Positions 19,907 through 25,000 of a stretch of DNA of 25,000 nt are shown here, piece after piece. Numbering within the stretch: position 1 is the first letter of the stretch; the number at the start of each line of letters is the position of its first letter. Both the position numbers and the translations under genes were made by a program. The notes under the pieces were generated by a model. That model saw only the letters and a list, made by a program, of their open reading frames with translations. It was not told the DNA's origin and searched no databases. Origin of the DNA: Owenia fusiformis (lineage: Eukaryota; Annelida; Polychaeta; Sabellida; Oweniidae); assembly GCA_903813345.2 (NCBI GenBank), contig CAIIXF020000192.1:1-25000 (forward strand), read 5' to 3'.

Positions 19907-20251
19907 TCATCTTTCACAGTGTAACTGTTGCACCCTCCTAAAAAGAGTATTTCCATGGCAATTTATATTGTAAGACAGAAGATACCTTATGAGTATGAGA
20001 ATGGTGAAATCATCTCTTCGGAGATTTTTAACAAGATTGTATGTAAAATATATAAAACTATGGGTGCAGGGGTTGTGGTTATTTCCTGAATTGATTTTGG
20101 AAGGTTGTGTTAATGTATCTGGTAAGTGGAAGTAGATGATGATGATGATGAGGATCGTGTTCATCTCAAGCAAGAACTTGCATGCTCTCCTTACACATTC
20201 TATTGTAAACAACCATGCTATTCTATCGTCTCTTTCCACAATGGCTCTCAA
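19907..20251 (-). CDS. Minus-strand open frame of 114 codons, hypothetical
   Basis: Open from a TTG at 20251 to a TGA at 19907-19909, with an in-frame TAG a few codons upstream and no ATG at the start. The N-terminal part is charged (ERDDRIAWLFTIECVRRAC). A run of five Ile then comes from the GAT microsatellite read in antisense, followed by a polar and then hydrophobic tail. A good acceptor (aatactctttttag) sits near the end and would begin a different short frame. This length is near the longest expected by chance, and no domain was recognised. Confidence 0.18.
   Translation of the reverse strand: MRAIVERDDRIAWLFTIECVRRACKFLLEMNTILIIIIIYFHLPDTLTQPSKINSGNNHNPCTHSFIYFTYNLVKNLRRDDFTILILIRYLLSYNINCHGNTLFRRVQQLHCER
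20135..20151 (+). repeat. (GAT)5 microsatellite
   Basis: Five GAT units lie at 20135-20149, followed by GA. They fall within the minus-strand open frame, where they encode an Ile run. Confidence 0.9.
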
Positions 20252-20286
20252 TATTTCGCTCTATTATTTCTTGTTTTTGTATTTAG

Positions 20287-20502
20287 GTTATCATTTTGAT
20301 AATTAAATGTAATGATATCAGTTTTGGACTTTGTCATCAATTGTTACAATTGAGTACCATAGACAATTTAAAGTTTTTTATCATAAAACACATAACCAAA
20401 GAGTACCTTCAAATCTTTGCTAAGAACTTCAATCCATTGTATGTTAACAGTTTGAACAGACAAATCAGTTGTTTCTGCTGCGAATGTTCTGAATTCTGTT
20501 GA
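20287..20502 (+). CDS. Candidate terminal exon with strong acceptor
   Basis: The best acceptor in the window (tatttcttgtttttgtatttag) opens a frame at 20287 that runs 71 codons to a TGA at 20500-20502. An AATAAA follows at 20745-20750 with T-rich DNA about 30 bases beyond, as expected of a last exon with a 3' untranslated region. The translation includes EYLQIFAKNFNPLYVNSL and ends with a cysteine-rich tail (ISCFCCECSEFC). No family was recognised. A GTAAGT donor-like site at about 20121 may end a preceding short exon, but the phases do not match. Confidence 0.25.
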   Translation, partial: VIILIIKCNDISFGLCHQLLQLSTIDNLKFFIIKHITKEYLQIFAKNFNPLYVNSLNRQISCFCCECSEFC

Positions 20503-21221
20503 GGGAATGGTCCAACCATTAGATACAATAACTCCAGGTTAATTGTTGTTAAATAATTTGATTTGAACTTGCATTCTGCTTTTAATGTGATTATGAAGTC
20601 CTATAAAAATAATGTTTACTAAATTGGGTCTATAATCTTTCAACAGGTTGCTAAAGAATGAAACATGGTTAAGCAATGGAGTCAGTGATTAGTATACTGC
20701 AGGACAACAACGGCATCCATATAACCATTTGAGAGTTTATCAATAATAAATGAGATAAAGAGATGAATATTTTGCTTCTGCACTGAACTGTTTCTGTTTT
20801 GCAATTACCAAAGGATGACAGTTTTAACACCTTTGTGAGATAAAACTGTAGTAATCCTCCTTACTTATACCTGCATTAGTAAATTGCATTATGCATTGCT
20901 TTGACGTGAATACATGAGCCCTTAGAGTGTTAATCTGTATTAATCTAGGTATATGTCACAAACTACATTCCTAGAGTATTAGAATGTCCACGTTCAGTCA
21001 TGATTAATACAATATTAAGGAAATTGAAATTATCTTTAGTTAGTGTGATAATAACTAAATATATTACTTTAGTAGCATTATGAATGGGCAGTCCTTGACC
21101 ATTATGATTCACTACAGACAGAGTCCCTCTTCATTATCTAATGCTTGAGAGGATATTACAGGCTGTAGATCTCATAATGGGCTCTGGGTAACTTTTCAGT
21201 TATTCTCAGACAAAACATCAT
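20503..21221. other. Non-coding AT-rich stretch
   Basis: Apart from the AATAAA there is no coding, RNA or repeat signal. Confidence 0.5.
20745..20750 (+). terminator. Possible polyadenylation signal AATAAA
   Basis: A canonical AATAAA about 240 bases after the TGA of the candidate exon at 20287-20502, followed by a T-rich segment. AATAAA occurs often by chance in AT-rich DNA, so it supports the exon only weakly. Confidence 0.2.
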
Positions 21222-21600
21222 ATGATCTTTGTTAATCTTCGTTTTTTTACTGATGTCATCATCATCTCAATCATCATTATCTTCTGGTTTGTTGATACTT
21301 GCATCTTCAGTAATATTCTCATCATCATAATCTTCACCTTCTTTGATATTATCCCTTCTATCTCAGCTGTCCTGTCATCATTTCCTTTTACCATTGGGGG
21401 TGGGCACAAGGGCTTCATATTGGGCAATATATGCTTTCATCGACTGACTGCGACCGACGGGAGCCAAGTGAAAGAAGATGGCATATTCCTGCAATATATC
21501 TGATACAAATACAAATGGTGACCATACCTGAATGTGATCATATGCTTTGAACATACTCAAATGTTGCTTCTCTAGTTCTTAGCACGTTTACAATACAGAT
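21222..21600 (-). pseudogene. Possible coding segment with frame changes and an acidic tail
   Basis: The minus strand is open from 21560 to 21381 (first codon ATG) and includes SQSMKAYIAQYEALVPTPNG, from DNA with near 50% G+C around 21390-21480. Below that, the same frame meets several stops and then becomes strongly acidic (GEDYDDENITEDASINKPED, one TGA afterwards). A second frame bridges the gap with NDDRTAEIEGIISKKVK. This pattern fits a gene with compensating frameshifts, or exon plus intron. An alternative exon would end at a CAG/GTATGG donor near 21530. The acidic part derives from a degenerate ATC/ATG-type repeat, which can generate such a reading by itself. No family was recognised. 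Confidence 0.2.
21253..21334 (+). repeat. Degenerate ATC/ATT-rich simple sequence
   Basis: A run of imperfect ATC, ATT and TTC triplets. On the minus strand it reads as GAT/GAA-type acidic codons in one frame and Met/Ile runs in another, which explains open frames on both strands here. Confidence 0.7.
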
Positions 21601-22024
21601 ATGACATGCAAACAAAACACAAGCATTACATAAAGATTACATGAAGAACTGATAAAACACTGCTTTGTTTATAGAATCAATTGTGATATTACTAAATGTA
21701 GAGTGGTTCTACTGCAGTATTTACAGAACTATGATTACCATATCAATACATCAGTAATAAATCATTTCAGCCAGTCTATAGGGACTATCTATTACAATAC
21801 AGAAAATGCAGATATGTGTCATTATATTACATTAGTTTAATACCTTCCTCCTTTAAGCTGGCTTTTGTTACATAATCTCACTGAACAATAGGGTCTAATC
21901 AAATTGACCCTACTGTATTGTTCTTCATTGTGGTCCATGGATCAATATGGGTAATAAGGGAGGCTCTTTGATTGGAAAATTGTCATTTGCAGGTACAGGA
22001 TTTTGTTTCTTACATTAGGTGAAA

Positions 22025-22038
22025 ATTGCCATGGCGAT
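22025..22038. promoter_or_regulatory. X-box-like (RFX) site, imperfect palindrome
   Basis: ATTGCCATGGCGAT matches the RFX X-box pattern (GTTGCCATGGCAAC) in the central ten bases and is palindromic except for one mismatched pair. RFX factors control ciliary genes in animals. Function here is inference. Confidence 0.3.
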
Positions 22039-22102
22039 GTGATAGATTGATAATGAGGAGAAACTTCTGAGATAATATAGCTTGCTTTTATCATCTTGAT
22101 AC

Positions 22103-22113
22103 ACCATGGCAAC
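22103..22113 (+). promoter_or_regulatory. X-box half site with Kozak-like ATG
   Basis: ACCATGGCAAC matches the right half of an X-box and also forms a strong start context (ATG at 22106). The ATG opens an 11-codon frame (MATSVVQRQCQ) ending at 22141. The resemblance to a start site may simply follow from the X-box core containing CCATGG. Confidence 0.25.
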
Positions 22114-22532
22114 TTCTGTTGTTCAAAGGCAATGTCAGTGATGCGAGAATATCAGAATGGTCAATGGCAGAATTATGTCAAAGTAAAGGTTTGTACCAAG
22201 TCATAGTAGCCCTGGTGATACAGAACACAACTAATAGAGTACAATTAGGGAATATTCTATCATAATATCCCCCAAGGGAATGATTAATCTGGGGGAAAGA
22301 GGATGAGATCAGAGACACAGTATGAGAAATACAGATCTCATTAGCAAACATCAATACCTATATGAGACAGATTTATTCAGTAAAATCTAATCAGAACACC
22401 AATATGGCTATTGTGTGTCTCGTACATTTCAAGGTGTTCTCAATTCAAGAATTTCCTCCCATATGCATTAATGTGCAAGAATACTCTGAAACCCAGAAAA
22501 TGTTAGCATTACTGGCATCAAGTCTCTTGTCA

Positions 22533-22543
22533 CCCCCCCCCCC
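22533..22543 (+). repeat. Homopolymer C11
   Basis: Eleven consecutive C, very unlikely by chance in AT-rich DNA and prone to length error in sequencing. It ends the open run at 22362-22556. Confidence 0.9.
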
Positions 22544-24845
22544 ATTCTCTTGTTGATTTATTTTACATCAAATTGTTTTATAATAACAAGTGTAGAGCAT
22601 GAAGGTCATAAAGTGCACCAAGTAGAGATTGACACTCCAATATATGATATGAATCCATACTGAGATATTATAAACTATGGACATATCAATTAATAATGCT
22701 AACCATTTCTCTGCTATTGTATGCTCGTAGAAAAGCATTCCCAGGGAAATTTCTGAGAGCATTTCTGACAGAGCTACATTCTGTTATTATAGATCCAAGC
22801 TATGATGCTATTTCAATAACTCAGAGGAAATTAATGAAGTAAAAGTCTATAGGGATGTGGAGCTATCAGGTGTTAGGACGCTAGGTGTAATACAATGTAT
22901 GCATCCACATCACCACATGTTACTGCTAATAACATGAGCGTCTTCTACTGAAAGGACGCAACTTGTCTGTTCATGGGTTCGTGGAGAGAAAATGTCTTTT
23001 GTGTTGCAGGGTAATAGATGTAGTCTGCACATTCATGAAATTATTTTGATTTTCTTTTCTGAAGTGTTGATATTGTAAGCAAAAGATAGAAGACCCTTTT
23101 GTGGGATATATAGAGCATCAGGAATGGACTTGTAATGAAATGTGGAATTAATATGTTAGTGTCTATAGGCAGATTTCTATGACGATACAAGAACATTTAT
23201 CAGCTCATGGAAGAACATCTTGACCTAACGACAGAGGCAACTTAATTGTAGTTTACTAATTGGTGAACTGCATTGAAATTATTATAGATTTGATATTAAC
23301 CTTTGTGTGTATTTCTTTTCCCTGATTGATTATAATGAACATAACGAAGGTGTATGTCTTTGATTCTTTAAACCTACTTGTTTCATCTTATCTATGTAAT
23401 ACATGTACTGTTGGTTAATTGTGAGTGATGAGAAAAAGATTCCGATTGTATAATGATGTGTTTATGTGATAAATCAAAGCTGTTGATAAATTGAGATAGG
23501 CAGGCATATTCTGTGTAAACCATAAGGTTCCCTCTCAAATAAAATATTGTTTCATTTGCTTTCATTATTCTTTGAACTTCTAATTTTACATAAGAAAAAA
23601 AATAAAGTTGAAAAATATCACTGATACCATTAATGTTGGGCTTGATATCATTATTGCAGTTGATCACCTTATTGAAGAAGATGTAATAATTTTTTGATAT
23701 TTATGAAGGTTACAGTTTACAACGCAATTGTGCAATTCAGCTAAAGCGAAGACACAAATATTTGTACTAACTTGAAAAATGTGCCGATAAATCTTGCTTG
23801 AATTTCTATCCTTATAACTGTTTTTTCGGGTCATGTATAACTGATATCTGGACTTGTCCTTTTACAAATTGATTCAAGATGAAAACATTCACCATGGTTC
23901 CATTGGTTTAGAAGGTCCCACTTTATCGATGCTAATATCACATCTTTAGAAAACTGCCCAATATTTGAAAAGGGAGAACTTCTCAAGCATGTATACAGAT
24001 GCTAAATTTGACATTTTACTATGTTATTAGCTGGAGGGGTGTTGCATTATGAATAAAATACACATCAAAGTGAGGTATCCTGTCAGGTATTTATACGACA
24101 ACATCCAGAGTGAGAACATGGTCGCTTTCTGAATTGAAACAGGACACCATGACACCATGTCACTTTCAGATTGATTCAATCATTTACTTGTCTTTGTATT
24201 TCTCAAAATAATAGATATTAAGGAATATCAAACCTGATCAAGCATTGCCTCTATAAAATTGAAGATTTCTTTCCAAGCCTTGGCTGAATTTTTGAGTTTC
24301 TTATCATAGATCTAGGTGACTTCTGCAAGCAGTGTAGCGTACTAATTAAAGTTGGAATAAAGTGATAGGTTGAGCTGTTATATTTAATGAGGAATTTTAT
24401 GAAAAATGAGCCGGACTTATGCCTGAAGTGAGTATTATCTCAATGGAGGTACATACCCATAATTCATCATATTTCGATACTGGCTGATCAGAACACTGTT
24501 TTTATTTTATATTGAAGATCCATGGGTAGGAATTGTGGACAGTGAACCATGGGTATGATGAACCTCAGGCAGTTTTACTTTCTGATGCGTAGAAAGGTCT
24601 ATCTGAAGAAAATGCTGGTTATTTATATGAAAGCTGATTTGTTATCCTAATAAAAAGCTGTATTGTCTCATAGGCAGCTACTCTGACACTTCTGTAATAA
24701 CATAAAATTATTTATCAGAACATTGCTATGACGGTTTATGATATTATGGTTTATCGCAAGAGTAATTACGTATCTAGGTGAGCAAACTGGCGACTAAACT
24801 ATCGTAAAGGTAGACTGATGAATGCTTCCAGGGGGCAAAAATCTT

Positions 24846-24858
24846 GTTGCTAGGTAAT
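24846..24858 (+). promoter_or_regulatory. Weak X-box-like motif
   Basis: GTTGCTAGGTAAT has two half sites resembling the RFX pattern but lacks the final AC. It lies 5 bases before an ATG in strong Kozak context. Confidence 0.18.
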
Positions 24859-24863
24859 CCAAC

Positions 24864-24905
24864 ATGGCTGACCCAATCAAAGAATACCACACCTGTCAGA
24901 CTTAA
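24864..24905 (+). CDS. Very short ORF with strong Kozak context
   Basis: The sequence ccaacATGGCTG is a near-ideal start. The frame is only 13 codons (MADPIKEYHTCQT) ending in TAA. A GTCAGA donor-like site after ACCT could make it a first coding exon, with the rest outside the window. The opposite strand is open for 68 codons (24774-24980). No family was recognised. Confidence 0.15.
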   Translation: MADPIKEYHTCQT

Positions 24906-25000
24906 ACATGATAAACTAACAAAATTAAATGATAAATGAATGTTTGCAAAGATGTTCAAGGCAGTTAGAAAATGTGTCAAACATTTTGAACTGTTACAAA

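Larger units (their letters stand above)
21601..24845. other. Non-coding AT-rich stretch
   Basis: Open runs at 22362-22556 (plus), 22568-22762 and 23392-23667 (minus) have AT-driven composition and no splice or start support. Distinctive sites are two X-box-like motifs (22025-22038, 22103-22113), a C11 run (22533-22543) and a TACATGTA at 23400-23407. Confidence 0.5.

Noticed and set aside
20064-20121. Short plus-strand exon ending at a CTG/GTAAGT donor near 20121.
   Set aside because: The acceptor is purine-rich and the phase does not join the 20287 candidate.
19014-21560. One contiguous minus-strand gene joining all candidates between 19.0 and 21.6 kb.
   Set aside because: Splice phases of adjacent candidates do not match and no common domain was seen, so they are reported separately.
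22362-22556. 64-codon plus-strand frame ending after the C11 run.
   Set aside because: No start context; the proline end comes from the homopolymer and no splice sites fit.
23392-23667. 91-codon minus-strand open frame.
   Set aside because: Ile/Asn/Ser/Phe-heavy composition typical of AT-rich DNA, no start or splice context, and a length well within chance.
24774-24980. 68-codon hydrophobic minus-strand frame near the window end.
   Set aside because: No start or splice context. It lies opposite a better Kozak-type ATG and is probably a chance frame.
1-25000. tRNA or rRNA genes, CRISPR arrays, bacterial operons, intact transposases, reverse transcriptases or integrases.
   Set aside because: No conserved motifs, cloverleaf, spaced repeats or terminal repeats were found on reading both strands, although a hand reading of 25 kb can miss weak cases.

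Overview
The window looks like nuclear DNA of an animal. It is AT-rich (roughly one third G+C by eye) and has no operon-like packing, no ribosome-binding sites and no long open frames. It carries T-rich splice-acceptor-like sites, AATAAA signals and strong Kozak-type ATGs. Repeated TACATGTA octamers and scattered aGGGAGATAA-type motifs would fit a lophotrochozoan, perhaps a mollusc. That placement is an impression from composition, not a homology result. No rRNA, tRNA, CRISPR array, intact transposon or intact virus gene was recognised.

No gene could be assigned to a known family. At this base composition about 7 in 100 codons are stops by chance. Roughly one open run of 110-130 codons is therefore expected in six frames of 25 kb, and the longest frames here (about 115-128 codons) do not exceed that much. 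Coding calls are offered as candidate exons, ranked by how well an open frame is bounded by splice-like sites, and all have low confidence. At 0.94-1.33 kb both strands read as plausible protein, which shows how weak protein-like appearance is as evidence.

Layout. 0.1-2.1 kb: several candidate exons on both strands, including a 54-base candidate (2026-2079) with a strong acceptor and donor. 2.1-6.9 kb: mostly featureless, with two open frames near 3.8-4.6 kb. 6.9-9.1 kb: a spliced-looking candidate at 6908-7059, a (CAAAA)5 tract at 8.4 kb, and overlapping open frames at 8.84-9.1 kb. 10.35-10.67 kb: the only compact regulatory-looking cluster, made of a perfect CRE, a 16-base GC palindrome, a YY1-like site and an ATG in strong Kozak context. 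10.7-17.5 kb: long AT-rich non-coding DNA with a few near-open minus-strand frames and a small nested repeat. 17.5-21.6 kb: the best group of minus-strand candidate exons (18.1, 19.1-19.4, 19.9-20.3, 21.2-21.6 kb) and a possible plus-strand terminal exon at 20.3 kb. 21.6-25 kb: non-coding, with RFX/X-box-like sites and an 11-base C run.

The most economical reading is that the window is mainly introns and intergenic DNA of one or more large, exon-poor animal genes. RNA-seq or a protein-level search against related genomes would settle the exon calls.
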